From SIG644 sp045613985 (lineage in GTDB: Bacteria; Bacillota; Clostridia; Oscillospirales; CAG-272), in the NCBI GenBank assembly GCA_045613985.1, contig JAZLCA010000080.1:1-40560 (forward strand): a DNA stretch of 40,560 nucleotides, given 5' to 3'. The notes under the pieces were generated by a model, which was not told the origin of the DNA, made no database searches, and saw nothing but the letters and a program-made list of their open reading frames with translations. Position numbers and translations under genes: made by a program. Below are positions 25,483 through 32,760 of this stretch, piece after piece; positions within the stretch are counted from its first letter, which is position 1, and each line of letters opens with the position of its first letter.

Positions 25483-25503
25483 TTGTTGCTTGTTAAGCAA
25501 CAA
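25483..25503. promoter_or_regulatory. Operator 2 (perfect palindrome)
   Basis: TTGTTGCTT-GTT-AAGCAACAA, a perfect nine-base inverted repeat with a three-base spacer, placed at the expected start site of the rightward promoter. Confidence 0.85.
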
Positions 25504-25531
25504 AGTGAAACAAATTCGTTGGAAAGGATGG

Positions 25532-25744
25532 ATGAGAATGACGAACATCGAACTTCTCGCGGAAAAAATCGAGAAATCCGGCTTAAAAAAGAGTTATTTG
25601 GCAAAAAAACTTGGCGTTTCAAGAGCCGGATTCTACAATCTGTGCCGTGGTAAAGGTCAATTCAGAACGGAGCAAGTAAAAATCCTGTGTTCCGAGTTGG
25701 GGATCACGACCGCGAAAGAAAAAGAATCTATTTTTTTTGCTTAA
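25532..25744 (+). CDS. Cro-like XRE regulator
   Basis: This 70-residue protein has one helix-turn-helix (LKKSYLAKKLGVSRAGFYNL) and little else, the size of Cro proteins. Two in-frame ATGs (25532 and 25538) follow AAAGG; I chose the first, with four bases of spacing, though the second (ten bases) is possible. It is divergent from the repressor and is the first gene of the rightward early transcript. Operator 3 begins two bases after its stop codon. Confidence 0.8.
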   Translation: MRMTNIELLAEKIEKSGLKKSYLAKKLGVSRAGFYNLCRGKGQFRTEQVKILCSELGITTAKEKESIFFA

Positions 25745-25745
25745 A

Positions 25746-25766
25746 TCGTTGCTTTTGGCGCAACGA
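25746..25766. promoter_or_regulatory. Operator 3, downstream of cro-like gene
   Basis: TCGTTGC and GCAACGA lie seven bases apart, 21 bases in total; the left half agrees with operator 2 at 8 of 9 positions. It lies between the Cro-like gene and the first small early gene and could be a roadblock or looping site. As RNA it could also be a hairpin. Confidence 0.55.
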
Positions 25767-25780
25767 GAAAGGAGCAAGGC

Positions 25781-25891
25781 ATGAAGGAGCTGAACGGAAC
25801 GAAAATTCTTGACACTCTTATCAAGTTATACGCCAAGCAAGAGGGCGTGAAGGTTACATACGTGATTGAAAGGAAAGGAGCAGAAACATGA
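25781..25891 (+). CDS. 36-residue early protein
   Basis: A short frame (MKELNGTKILDTLIKLYAKQ start) follows GAAAGGAG and overlaps the next ATG by 4 bases (ATGA). It is basic and helical. I do not recognise it. The tight overlap and good ribosome binding site support translation. Confidence 0.65.
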   Translation: MKELNGTKILDTLIKLYAKQEGVKVTYVIERKGAET

Positions 25892-26016
25892 AAGTCATCA
25901 AATACATATGGGATTTGATCACAATGCCGTTTGAGGCGGTAGCGGTGATGATCGATGAATGCCGGAGACTTGAGGGGCATGGCGATTGGGATGCCGAAAA
26001 GAAAGGTGGTCGTTGA
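25888..26016 (+). CDS. 42-residue early protein
   Basis: The frame starts after GGAAAGGAG with MKVIKYIWDLITMPFEAVAV, a hydrophobic N-terminal helix that may touch a membrane, then a charged tail with DWDAEKK. I do not recognise it. Overlaps on the 5' side and a one-base gap on the 3' side place it firmly in the early operon. Confidence 0.65.
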   Translation: MKVIKYIWDLITMPFEAVAVMIDECRRLEGHGDWDAEKKGGR

Positions 26017-26017
26017 T

Positions 26018-26224
26018 ATGTGGGAACGGACAGACGATCCCGTGGCTGACGCGGCGAGTTGGGACAGATACCAGCAACAGCAATTGAAGCGGTTGCCCAA
26101 ATGCGCGTATTGCGGTGAGCCGATAGTCGAGGACAAATGCTATCTGATCAATGATGAATTGGTTTGCCCGGAGTGCCTTGTGCGGGAGCATGAGAAGAAC
26201 ACCGAGGATTATATGGAATCTTAA
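26018..26224 (+). CDS. Small zinc-ribbon protein
   Basis: This 68-residue protein starts at ATG 26018, after GAAAGGTGG. It has a Gln-rich helix (YQQQQLKRLPK) and a CAYCGEP...CPEC zinc ribbon, with an acidic helical end. Proteins like it are frequent in the early region of Clostridia phages. Binding of DNA or a host protein is possible; function is unknown. Confidence 0.7.
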   Translation: MWERTDDPVADAASWDRYQQQQLKRLPKCAYCGEPIVEDKCYLINDELVCPECLVREHEKNTEDYMES

Positions 26225-26257
26225 TTTTTGTAAAATTCAGAAAAGGAGTAAAAGAAA

Positions 26258-26425
26258 ATGCAGGAACACAACATTATTATTTCGGTTGACGAGTACAGAG
26301 AACTTGTCGCAAAGGCGGAGCAGATTTATGCCGTGGAGCGAGTGATCAATCAATCCGATTACGTATCGATGGAGACGATCAAAGCTATCCTTGGTATCCG
26401 TGAAAAGGTGGTCGCGAATGGCTAA
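26258..26425 (+). CDS. 55-residue early protein
   Basis: The frame starts after AAAAGGAG and codes for a mostly helical protein (VDEYRELVAKAEQIYAVERV). The pattern ISVDEYREL.AKAE.IYAVE is one I associate with small early proteins of Clostridia phages, without known function. It overlaps the next gene by 8 bases. Confidence 0.7.
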   Translation: MQEHNIIISVDEYRELVAKAEQIYAVERVINQSDYVSMETIKAILGIREKVVANG

Positions 26426-26645
26426 CTTTGATAGCGGGGTTTCCAAATACATAAAAGCTCGCGCCGTGGTTGAGGTTGGTTTCCCGGTCGATTGGCGCGG
26501 GAGTGTGGAGATTGCTTGCAAGCATTGCAATTTCTTTGACAGAGCAAAGCAGAGATGCAATTTGACCCAGCAAGTGGTGAACTTCCCGGATCGGTTTGTC
26601 GGGGAGTGTTGCCCGCTGGAGCCTATCAACGAAGAACAGGAGTAA
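26418..26645 (+). CDS. Cys-rich small protein
   Basis: This 75-residue protein starts at ATG 26418, after AAAGGTGG. Cysteines in IACKHCNFF, QRCNLT and GECCPL would form a zinc site. An N-terminal beta strand region (ARAVVEVGFPVDW) precedes it. It lies just before the annealing protein gene. No known function. Confidence 0.7.
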   Translation: MANFDSGVSKYIKARAVVEVGFPVDWRGSVEIACKHCNFFDRAKQRCNLTQQVVNFPDRFVGECCPLEPINEEQE

Positions 26646-26650
26646 GAAAG

Positions 26651-27193
26651 ATGTGTAAATTCAGAGATTTGAGAGCGGACGAGATCGAGTGCCGCGTGCA
26701 GAGTGTGAAAGAATATCTCGATCATCCCGAAAAGAACGGTCTTGTGCTGTTGCTTTATAAGGATGCAAGATGTGATATGCGCATTCTTGACGAAACGGTT
26801 GGAGCAGAGAATTGGCAGAGAGAGCATTACGAATGCAAGGGCAATCTGTTTTGCAAGGTTGGTATTTGCTGTGAGAAGAAGCACGATCAACACACGTTTC
26901 ATGAATGGGTGTATAAATCCGATTGCGGCACAGAGAGCAACACCGAAGCGGAAAAGGGCGAAGCGTCCGACAGCTTCAAGCGTGCTTGCTTCAATTGGGG
27001 CATTGGCCGAGAGCTTTATACTGCCCCGTTTACATGGATTCCCGCCGACAAGTGCAACATCTTCAAGGGCAAGTGTAATGACAAATTCGTGGTTGAGAAG
27101 ATCATCATTGAAGATAAGCAGATCGTGGCATTGGCTATCTACAACACATCCAAGAAGTGCCGCGCGTTTGTTTGGCAGAAGGATAAGCAATGA
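26651..27193 (+). CDS. Rad52/22-like (Sak-type) single-strand annealing protein
   Basis: This 180-residue protein has the Rad52/Rad22 family signature: VGAENWQREHYECKGNLFC, then WVYKSDCGTESNTEAEKG and the hallmark EASDSFKRACFNWGIGRELY with the following TAPFTWI. Lactococcal phage ul36 Sak belongs here. Such proteins form rings on single-stranded DNA and anneal complementary strands for recombination and genome circularisation. The ATG at 26651 has ACAGGAG upstream; it overlaps the next gene by 4 bases. SSB and NinB-like genes nearby make a recombination module. Confidence 0.85.
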   Translation: MCKFRDLRADEIECRVQSVKEYLDHPEKNGLVLLLYKDARCDMRILDETVGAENWQREHYECKGNLFCKVGICCEKKHDQHTFHEWVYKSDCGTESNTEAEKGEASDSFKRACFNWGIGRELYTAPFTWIPADKCNIFKGKCNDKFVVEKIIIEDKQIVALAIYNTSKKCRAFVWQKDKQ

Positions 27194-27729
27194 AGGTCAG
27201 CGGCAAGATCGTAGGCGCGAATATTGATTTTCGGACGGGCAAGCCCACCGTCAGCTTTGAGGTGAATGAAAAGAACGATTTCAAGCTGATGGTGGACGAG
27301 CTGAAAGAGTGCGAGAAGTTGTCTATTGAGGTCAAGCCATTCCGGGCGCGGCGGTCATTGGATGCGAATGCCTATTGCTGGGTGCTGATCGACAAGCTGG
27401 CTGAAAAGCTGGGGGAATCCAAAGAAGCGGTCTATCGTCAGTACATAACCAACATCGGCGGCAATTCGGAGATAGTCTGTGTCAAAAATAACGCCGTAGA
27501 GCGGCTTTGTTCGGGCTGGGAGCGCAATGGTATAGGGTGGCAGACAGACACCTTTGCAAGCAAAATTGAGGGCTGTACAAACGTCATTCTTTACTATGGG
27601 TCGAGCGTGTACGATACGGCACAGATGGCGCGTTTGCTTGATTTGATTATTCAGGATTGCAAGGAATTCGGCATACCGACAGAGACACCGAACGAGATTG
27701 CAAGATTGAAAGCATTGTGGGGTGAGTGA
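27190..27729 (+). CDS. NinB/Orf-like recombination protein
   Basis: This 179-residue protein has an N-terminal beta domain (KVSGKIVGANIDFRTGKPTV), the central signature FRARRSLDANAYCWVLIDKL and a helical C-terminus with a conserved-looking YGSSVYDTAQMARLLD. The RRSLDxNAxxW motif is found in NinB (lambda Orf) and in related phage proteins that help load recombinases on SSB-coated DNA. It is translationally coupled to the annealing protein (ATGA overlap). Family call is from the motif only. Confidence 0.65.
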   Translation: MKVSGKIVGANIDFRTGKPTVSFEVNEKNDFKLMVDELKECEKLSIEVKPFRARRSLDANAYCWVLIDKLAEKLGESKEAVYRQYITNIGGNSEIVCVKNNAVERLCSGWERNGIGWQTDTFASKIEGCTNVILYYGSSVYDTAQMARLLDLIIQDCKEFGIPTETPNEIARLKALWGE

Positions 27730-27730
27730 C

Positions 27731-28885
27731 ATGAACAAATTCAGCAAAGAAGACCTCGAAAAATTTCAAGCTGAAAGCCTTGATGATAAAATTCAACGAA
27801 CGTTTGCAAAGGTAGGCGAATGGTATTCTCGATGGGGGAACGAGGTATATGTGTCATTCAGCGGTGGAAAGGATAGCACGGTACTTGCGGATATTTGCGC
27901 TCGGTGGTGCAAGGTCATAGGAAAGCCGCTTTACCTTGTGTTTGTCAATACGGGGCTTGAATACCCGGAGATACAGATGCATGTCAAATTCTTTGCTCAA
28001 TGGTTGCGCGATAAATATGGCATTGAGGTCGTTCTTGATATTCTGCGCCCGGAAATGCGGTTTGACGAGGTAGTGAAAACATACGGTTACCCGCTCATAG
28101 GAAAACGGCAAGCGGATAGCGTTGATTTGGGTCGAAAAAATCTCAAAGACAAAAAATACACGCTTCGTTTGCTCACGCTGGGCATAGACCCGGACGAAGC
28201 CGAAGAAATGGGACTTTCGTTGCCGAGCGCAGAAATGTTAGACCGATACAACAAGACAAGAGACGGGTCGAAATATAACACGCCAAAATATAGACCGTTG
28301 CTTTATACCGATTTTGAAACTTCCGCTAAATGTTGCAGCGTTATGAAAAAAGCCCCTATGGACGAGTATGCAAAAAAGACAGGCAGAAAGCCCATAATGG
28401 CTACAATGGCAGTTGAAAGCATGGTGAGAGAAAGCGCGTGGCTGAAAAACGGATGCAATATGTTTGACGGAAACAAGCCGAAAAGCGCACCAATGTCCTT
28501 TTGGACGGAACAAGATGTTTTGCAATACATAAAAGAAGAACAAATCCCGATTGCTTCCGTGTATGGTGATGTGGTCTATGAAACTGCCCCCGACCAAATG
28601 AGAATTGAAGACTACGGCATCTATGGTGCTGGGGTAGATAGGCTCACCACGACCGGGTGTGATCGTACGGGGTGTATCTTCTGCGCCTTTGGCTGCCATC
28701 TTGAAAAAGAGCCGTCTCGATTCCAACGGCTGAAAGAAACCCATCCGCGCCAGTATGAGTATTGCATCGGAGGTGGAGAGTATGACGAAAACGGCGTATG
28801 GAAACCAAACAAGCAAGGTTTGGGCATGGGACACGTTTTTGATGAACTCAACGAAATCTACGGAGAGGGGTTTATAAAATACTAA
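27731..28885 (+). CDS. PAPS-reductase/DndC-like PP-loop ATPase
   Basis: This 384-residue protein carries the PP-loop SFSGGKDST (Ser44-Ser49) of ATP pyrophosphatases, then LVFVNTGLEYPE, a paired-Cys KCCSVMKK (Cys201-Cys202) and a C-terminal four-Cys cluster GCDRTGCIFCAFGCH (Cys310, 315, 318, 322) that may bind iron-sulphur or zinc. Such phage proteins are annotated as phosphoadenosine phosphosulphate reductases and are related to DndC of DNA phosphorothioation. Length is greater than for CysH (about 240). It lies between recombination genes, so action on nucleic acid is more likely than sulphate assimilation. No dndA/B/D/E genes are near. Start ATG 27731; an in-frame GTG at 27722 is possible. 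Confidence 0.8.
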   Translation: MNKFSKEDLEKFQAESLDDKIQRTFAKVGEWYSRWGNEVYVSFSGGKDSTVLADICARWCKVIGKPLYLVFVNTGLEYPEIQMHVKFFAQWLRDKYGIEVVLDILRPEMRFDEVVKTYGYPLIGKRQADSVDLGRKNLKDKKYTLRLLTLGIDPDEAEEMGLSLPSAEMLDRYNKTRDGSKYNTPKYRPLLYTDFETSAKCCSVMKKAPMDEYAKKTGRKPIMATMAVESMVRESAWLKNGCNMFDGNKPKSAPMSFWTEQDVLQYIKEEQIPIASVYGDVVYETAPDQMRIEDYGIYGAGVDRLTTTGCDRTGCIFCAFGCHLEKEPSRFQRLKETHPRQYEYCIGGGEYDENGVWKPNKQGLGMGHVFDELNEIYGEGFIKY

Positions 28886-29181
28886 TGGATAGCATCATTC
28901 AGAAGGACAAAACGCATTGCTTCATATGCGGCATGAACAGCAATCTTGAACCGCTGGATTGCCACCATGTATATGGAGCAAGTGACCGAAAGACAAGCGA
29001 AAAATACGGCTTGAAAGTATACATACACCATAGCAAATGCCATATTTTCGGTGAAAACAGCGTTCACAAAAACGCAGAGGTTGACCGGGCATTGAAGCGG
29101 CTTGTTCAGAAACGAGCAATGAAGTATTACGGCTGGACGGTTGAACAGTTCAGAGAGTTATTCGGAAAAAATTATATTTGA
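28885..29181 (+). CDS. HNH-like endonuclease family protein
   Basis: This 98-residue protein overlaps the gene before by one base (TAATG). It has CFICG and CHHVYGASDRKTSEKYGL, then VYIHHSKCHIFGENSVHKN: His-His and Cys pairs in the order of a HNH/beta-beta-alpha-metal fold, followed by a helical WTVEQFRELFGKNYI tail. This is a common early family in Bacillota phages. A structure-specific nuclease role in recombination is plausible given the Sak, NinB and SSB genes around it. Confidence 0.7.
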   Translation: MDSIIQKDKTHCFICGMNSNLEPLDCHHVYGASDRKTSEKYGLKVYIHHSKCHIFGENSVHKNAEVDRALKRLVQKRAMKYYGWTVEQFRELFGKNYI

Positions 29182-29195
29182 GAGGTAAATAGATT

Positions 29196-29639
29196 ATGGG
29201 TGCAAATTTCAATTTCAACAAGGTTATGCTGGGCGGCAGAATCACCGCCGATCCTGAGCTGAAGCAGACGCAGAGCGGAATCCCCGTGTGTTCCTTCTCA
29301 ATCGCGGTCAATCGCAAGGTGGCGAAGGGTGCGGAGCAGAATGCAGACTTTTTCAACGTGACGGCATGGCGCGGGACGGGTGAATTTGTTCACAAGTATT
29401 TCCGCAAGGGATCGAGCATCTTTTTGGTCGGAACAATTCAGAACAGATCGTGGACAGACACGAACGGTCAGAAGCGTTATGCAACGGATATTATCGCGGA
29501 CGAGGTGTCCTTTGTAGACGGCAAGAACGACGCACAGGGCGCAAATGATGGCGGCGGGGCGTATATCCCGGACGCATACAAATCGGCTGATACGGCGAAT
29601 TATGAGGAGATCAAGGGCGATGATGATCTGCCGTTCTGA
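29196..29639 (+). CDS. ssb: Single-stranded DNA-binding protein
   Basis: This 147-residue protein has the OB-fold start NKVMLGGRITADPELKQTQS, FNVTAWRGTGEFVHKYFRKG in the middle and the acidic tip DDDLPF at the C-terminus, all standard for bacterial-type SSB. It coats single-stranded DNA in replication and recombination, and the tip recruits partners. GAGAGG precedes the ATG. Confidence 0.95.
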   Translation: MGANFNFNKVMLGGRITADPELKQTQSGIPVCSFSIAVNRKVAKGAEQNADFFNVTAWRGTGEFVHKYFRKGSSIFLVGTIQNRSWTDTNGQKRYATDIIADEVSFVDGKNDAQGANDGGGAYIPDAYKSADTANYEEIKGDDDLPF

Positions 29640-29651
29640 TGGGGGTGCAAT

Positions 29652-30215
29652 ATGAGTGTTGCTGTAAGTAAGATTGTTGGGGGAGACCCTGACAAGAAAA
29701 GGCGTAAAATGGATTTTTACCCTACGCCGCGAGATGTGACAATCGCACTCCTTGACTTTTTGAAAATCCCGAAATCCACAAAAATATGGGAGTGCGCTTG
29801 CGGCGAAAATCATATGGTCGATGTGATGCGGGAATATGGCTATGAGGTGATCGGGACGGATATTCATGGCGGCGTTGACTATTTGAAAGCCGACTTGCCC
29901 GATGGCGTTGATTGGATTATCACAAATCCTCCGTTCAACGTATCGCAAGAATTTATTGAGAGAAGCATCCGGCACGGTGTAAACTTCGCTTTTCTTTTGA
30001 AATCTCAATATTGGCACGCGCAGAAACGGCAAGAACTGTTCCGAAAATATCCACCGGACTATGTGTTGCCGTTGACATGGAGACCTGACTTCACGGGTCA
30101 AGGATCTTCCTTGATGGATGTTATGTGGTGTGTTTGGTTTGGGTGGCCAAGCCCTCATTCATGTGCGCATTATTACCCGTTGGCAAAACCTACGGAAAGA
30201 AGTGTGAAAGAGTGA
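29652..30215 (+). CDS. DNA adenine N6-methyltransferase-like protein
   Basis: This 187-residue protein has the SAM-binding region IWECACGENHMV (47-56), an acidic strand end VIGTDIHGG and the catalytic NPPF (92-95) of N6-adenine methyltransferases. MDFYPTPRDVTIALLDFL at the N-terminus is typical for phage members. It is short, without a target-recognition domain, and no restriction gene is near. Protection against host restriction is likely. It overlaps the next gene by 4 bases. Confidence 0.8.
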   Translation: MSVAVSKIVGGDPDKKRRKMDFYPTPRDVTIALLDFLKIPKSTKIWECACGENHMVDVMREYGYEVIGTDIHGGVDYLKADLPDGVDWIITNPPFNVSQEFIERSIRHGVNFAFLLKSQYWHAQKRQELFRKYPPDYVLPLTWRPDFTGQGSSLMDVMWCVWFGWPSPHSCAHYYPLAKPTERSVKE

Positions 30216-30556
30216 GCAAATACCACAGCAAGAAGATCACGCGAGACGGTATTACCTATGATTCTATCAAGGAATATCGCAGACACACAGAATTGCTCCT
30301 GCTCCAGCGGGCGGGAGCAATTCAAGAACTGAAACGACAAGTGAAATTTGAGTTGTTACCCGCGCAATATGAGGAAAGCAACGGCAAAAAGCGCGGGAAG
30401 TGTCTTGAACGTGCGGTGCATTATGTGGCCGACTTTGTGTATATCGAAAACGGCGTGATGGTCGTTGAGGACACGAAGGGATTCAAGACAAAAGATTATA
30501 TTTTGAAACGTAAGATGATGCTGTATTTTCGCGGCATCAGGATCAAGGAGATTTAA
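30212..30556 (+). CDS. DUF1064-type PD-(D/E)XK nuclease-like protein
   Basis: This 114-residue protein uses GTG 30212 in a GTGA overlap. It begins SKYHSKKITRDGITYDSIKE, then ERAVHYVADFVYIENGVMVVEDTKGF: the Asp of ADF, Glu-Asp and Lys of EDTKG fit a PD-(D/E)XK nuclease core, as described for DUF1064 phage proteins. It could resolve branched DNA in recombination or repair. Confidence 0.75.
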   Translation: MSKYHSKKITRDGITYDSIKEYRRHTELLLLQRAGAIQELKRQVKFELLPAQYEESNGKKRGKCLERAVHYVADFVYIENGVMVVEDTKGFKTKDYILKRKMMLYFRGIRIKEI

Positions 30557-30557
30557 C

Positions 30558-30893
30558 ATGACGATAAATGAGTATCAGGTCGCGGCTATGCGGACGAGCG
30601 GGAAGAATTTGACCACAGCGGAACACCTTTTGAATGGTGCGCTGGGTCTGACGGGTGAATCGGGAGAGGTTGCTGATCTCGTCAAAAAATCCATGTTTCA
30701 GGGGCACAAATGGGACTTTGATCATATTGCAAAAGAGTTGGGTGATATCCTTTGGTACGTTGCCGAGACCGCAACGGCCATCGGTGAAGATCTGGAAACC
30801 ATCATGCAGATGAACATTGACAAATTAAAGAAGCGTTACCCGGACGGATTTTCTGCCGAGAGATCGCGGAACAGAACGGAGGGGGACGTATGA
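30558..30893 (+). CDS. MazG-like nucleotide pyrophosphohydrolase
   Basis: This 111-residue protein has GLTGESGEVADLVKK (Glu34, Glu37) and KELGDILWYV (Glu60, Asp63), the EExxE...ExxD metal site of the all-alpha NTP pyrophosphatases. Phage MazG enzymes trim noncanonical nucleotides or alarmones. AAGGAG precedes the ATG; the stop overlaps the next start. Confidence 0.9.
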   Translation: MTINEYQVAAMRTSGKNLTTAEHLLNGALGLTGESGEVADLVKKSMFQGHKWDFDHIAKELGDILWYVAETATAIGEDLETIMQMNIDKLKKRYPDGFSAERSRNRTEGDV

Positions 30894-31243
30894 TGATTTG
30901 GTGCGGTGATTGCTTAGATTTCGACACGACGCAATGTGATACTTGCAATCTGTCAAACGTGGATGGTCATGCGCCGTCCAATTTCCGGGCGAAACCGGAT
31001 AACGTAAACCATCCTTCACACTATGAGACGGGAAAATTTGAATGCATTGATGTGATGGTCGAGACGCAGGGCGTGGAAGCTGTCAGGGATTTCTGCCTTT
31101 GTAATGCATTCAAGTATCTTTATCGTCACAACGGCAAAAACGGCGTTGAGGACATCAAAAAAGCCAAGTGGTATATCGACAAATATCTTGAATTGGAGGG
31201 TTGTCAGGATGTCAAAGGTAACACAATCGCAGAGGGTGCTTGA
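30890..31243 (+). CDS. DUF3310 family protein
   Basis: This 117-residue protein has an N-terminal Cys-rich part (WCGDC, QCDTCN) and the DUF3310 core VNHPSHYETGKFECIDVM...FCLCNAFKYLYRHNGKNG...DIKKAKWYIDKY. The family is very common in phages next to nucleotide-metabolism genes, sometimes called nucleotide kinase-like, without a proven reaction. The extra N-terminal zinc-like part is a common Clostridia-phage variant. Confidence 0.85.
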   Translation: MMIWCGDCLDFDTTQCDTCNLSNVDGHAPSNFRAKPDNVNHPSHYETGKFECIDVMVETQGVEAVRDFCLCNAFKYLYRHNGKNGVEDIKKAKWYIDKYLELEGCQDVKGNTIAEGA

Positions 31244-31442
31244 CTACATAGAAGAATTCGGCAGCATTACCCAGCTTGAAGCGTTGCGGGATCTCGGCGT
31301 GATGCGGTTAGCTTCGCGGATTTCCGATCTGCGGCGGCAGGGTGTGAGGATCGAAAGCACCGTGGAGACGGTCAAGAATCGGTTTGACGAAAAGACATAT
31401 ATCAAGCGTTACAGATTGGGCGGTGAGAAGGATGGCAGATAA
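31209..31442 (+). CDS. Winged-helix DNA-binding protein
   Basis: This 77-residue protein starts at ATG 31209, overlapping the end of the gene before by 35 bases. QSQRVLDYIEEFGSITQLEA and RLASRISDLRRQGVRIES form the helix-turn-helix and wing of a small phage HTH family (HTH_55 type). It may regulate early transcription or assist replication. Confidence 0.75.
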   Translation: MSKVTQSQRVLDYIEEFGSITQLEALRDLGVMRLASRISDLRRQGVRIESTVETVKNRFDEKTYIKRYRLGGEKDGR

Positions 31443-31824
31443 GGAATATATCGAGCGGGGGGCGTCGATTGAATTTGTCAAGCAAAACACACCACACATT
31501 GACGGCGATACCACAATGCAGTGTGTCGAACGCGCCATGAAAGCCGCCCCCGCCGCCGATGCTGTTTCGCGTGGAGTGTTTGAGCAAGTAAAGTGGGAGC
31601 GGGATGTTGCCATGCAACAGTTGGAAGAACACGGCATTCCGTTTGGCGGGGAGGCTGATGATGTGGTGAATGTTGTGCGGTGCAAGGATTGTAAGTACAC
31701 CGAGATGATTGTTGACATCATCGGAAATCCGCAATTGTATTGCCGCCACCACAGATATTATCCAAATGTTGATTTTGATGATTTTTGCAGTTGGGGCAAA
31801 AGGAAGGAGCAGAACGGTGTTTGA
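31432..31824 (+). CDS. Hypothetical protein with C-terminal zinc-finger
   Basis: This 130-residue protein starts at ATG 31432 after GAGAAGG, with MADKEYIERGASIEFVKQ, a start shared by many Clostridia phage early proteins. The middle is helical (VSRGVFEQVKWERDVAMQQLEEHG) and the end has VRCKDCKY...YCRHH...FCSWGKR, four Cys/His positions for zinc. No known function. Confidence 0.75.
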   Translation: MADKEYIERGASIEFVKQNTPHIDGDTTMQCVERAMKAAPAADAVSRGVFEQVKWERDVAMQQLEEHGIPFGGEADDVVNVVRCKDCKYTEMIVDIIGNPQLYCRHHRYYPNVDFDDFCSWGKRKEQNGV

Positions 31825-32029
31825 CGATAAATTTCATGAGGTGTTCAATTCGGGTGCTTGTTATGTACCCGCACATGATATCCGATGCCGAAATTGCGGG
31901 ACAAGGTTAAAGGTTTACTACGCAGAAAACCGTCTTTATTCCGTCAAGTGCGGATATTGCGAGACGTTAACGCTTGTCAAGGCAAACAATCCGACAGAAG
32001 CAATGCTATATGTCGGGGAATATGCGTAA
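31817..32029 (+). CDS. Small zinc-ribbon protein
   Basis: This 70-residue protein starts with GTG 31817, eight bases after GGAAGGAG, and overlaps the gene before. IRCRNCGTRLKVYY and YSVKCGYCETL supply a four-Cys zinc ribbon. No known function. Confidence 0.7.
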   Translation: MFDDKFHEVFNSGACYVPAHDIRCRNCGTRLKVYYAENRLYSVKCGYCETLTLVKANNPTEAMLYVGEYA

Positions 32030-32043
32030 AGGAAGGAGCAGAC

Positions 32044-32223
32044 ATGAAAAATAAAAGTGGTATAGGTTTTGGTGGATTATTGACAATTGCGTTTGTTGTA
32101 TTGAAACTTGCTGGAGTTATATCGTGGAAGTGGCTGTGGGTGCTTTCCCCTCTTTGGATTTCGGCTTGCGTTTTTGTGGTAGCATTGTTAATCACGATTA
32201 TATTCGCGGCATGGTTCGATTGA
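32044..32223 (+). CDS. Small membrane protein (Fragile-X-F-named family)
   Basis: This 59-residue protein has two transmembrane helices (GGLLTIAFVVLKLAGVI and a longer one from residue 32) joined by WKWLWVLSPLWI. The layout matches small proteins annotated as transmembrane Fragile-X-F protein in Clostridia phages; the name says nothing on function. GGAAGGAG precedes the ATG. Confidence 0.75.
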   Translation: MKNKSGIGFGGLLTIAFVVLKLAGVISWKWLWVLSPLWISACVFVVALLITIIFAAWFD

Positions 32224-32233
32224 GGTGGCAGAC

Positions 32234-32560
32234 ATGACACCGAAAGAAGCAATAGAACGGATTGACGCTGTATCATATTCGCCGGGGTTCGTTGATGGCT
32301 ATAAAATCACACTCGCAAATGATGGTTTGTGGTTGGAAACGGCAAAATTCGCCCTTTACAGGATGATCCCGCAATTTGTGTTATGCCCTAAAGGTTGGGA
32401 GGGCTTCAAAAAAACACGCTATTATTGCCCGGTGTGTAAGAAGATGACGAGAGAACACGAAAAATTCTGTCACACTTGCGGACAGGCTGTGAAATATCCC
32501 AAATTGGCGCGTTCAAAGACAGAAAACAAACTTTTCCTTGATTGGAGTGATACCAAGTGA
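32234..32560 (+). CDS. Hypothetical protein with zinc ribbon
   Basis: This 108-residue protein begins with the helix TPKEAIERIDAV and ends with YYCPVCKKMTREHEKFCHTCGQ, a clear double-CxxC zinc ribbon. ATG 32234 follows GAGGTGG; an in-frame GTG at 32225 is possible. It overlaps the next start by 4 bases. Function unknown. Confidence 0.75.
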   Translation: MTPKEAIERIDAVSYSPGFVDGYKITLANDGLWLETAKFALYRMIPQFVLCPKGWEGFKKTRYYCPVCKKMTREHEKFCHTCGQAVKYPKLARSKTENKLFLDWSDTK

Positions 32561-32751
32561 AACAACCATGCGACCGTGATTGCCCTGACAGAACGCCGGG
32601 ATGCGGCGCGACTTGCGAGAGGTGGCAAGAATACGTTAAGTGGCGCAATGCAAATTATGCGGAACGTGTGCAACATTGGAAGGATGAAGAGATTATCTTT
32701 GACGGAAAGATGAAGAGTATACGCAAAAACTTTTCAAGGCGTAGGAAGTGA
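32557..32751 (+). CDS. Small Cys-rich protein
   Basis: This 64-residue protein starts with GTG in a GTGA overlap. The N-terminus (PCDRDCPDRTPGCGATCERW) has four Cys and the rest is a charged helix. This CPDR...C..TC pattern is frequent in early regions of Clostridia phages; function unknown. Confidence 0.75.
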   Translation: MKQPCDRDCPDRTPGCGATCERWQEYVKWRNANYAERVQHWKDEEIIFDGKMKSIRKNFSRRRK

Positions 32752-32760
32752 GGTGAGGAC

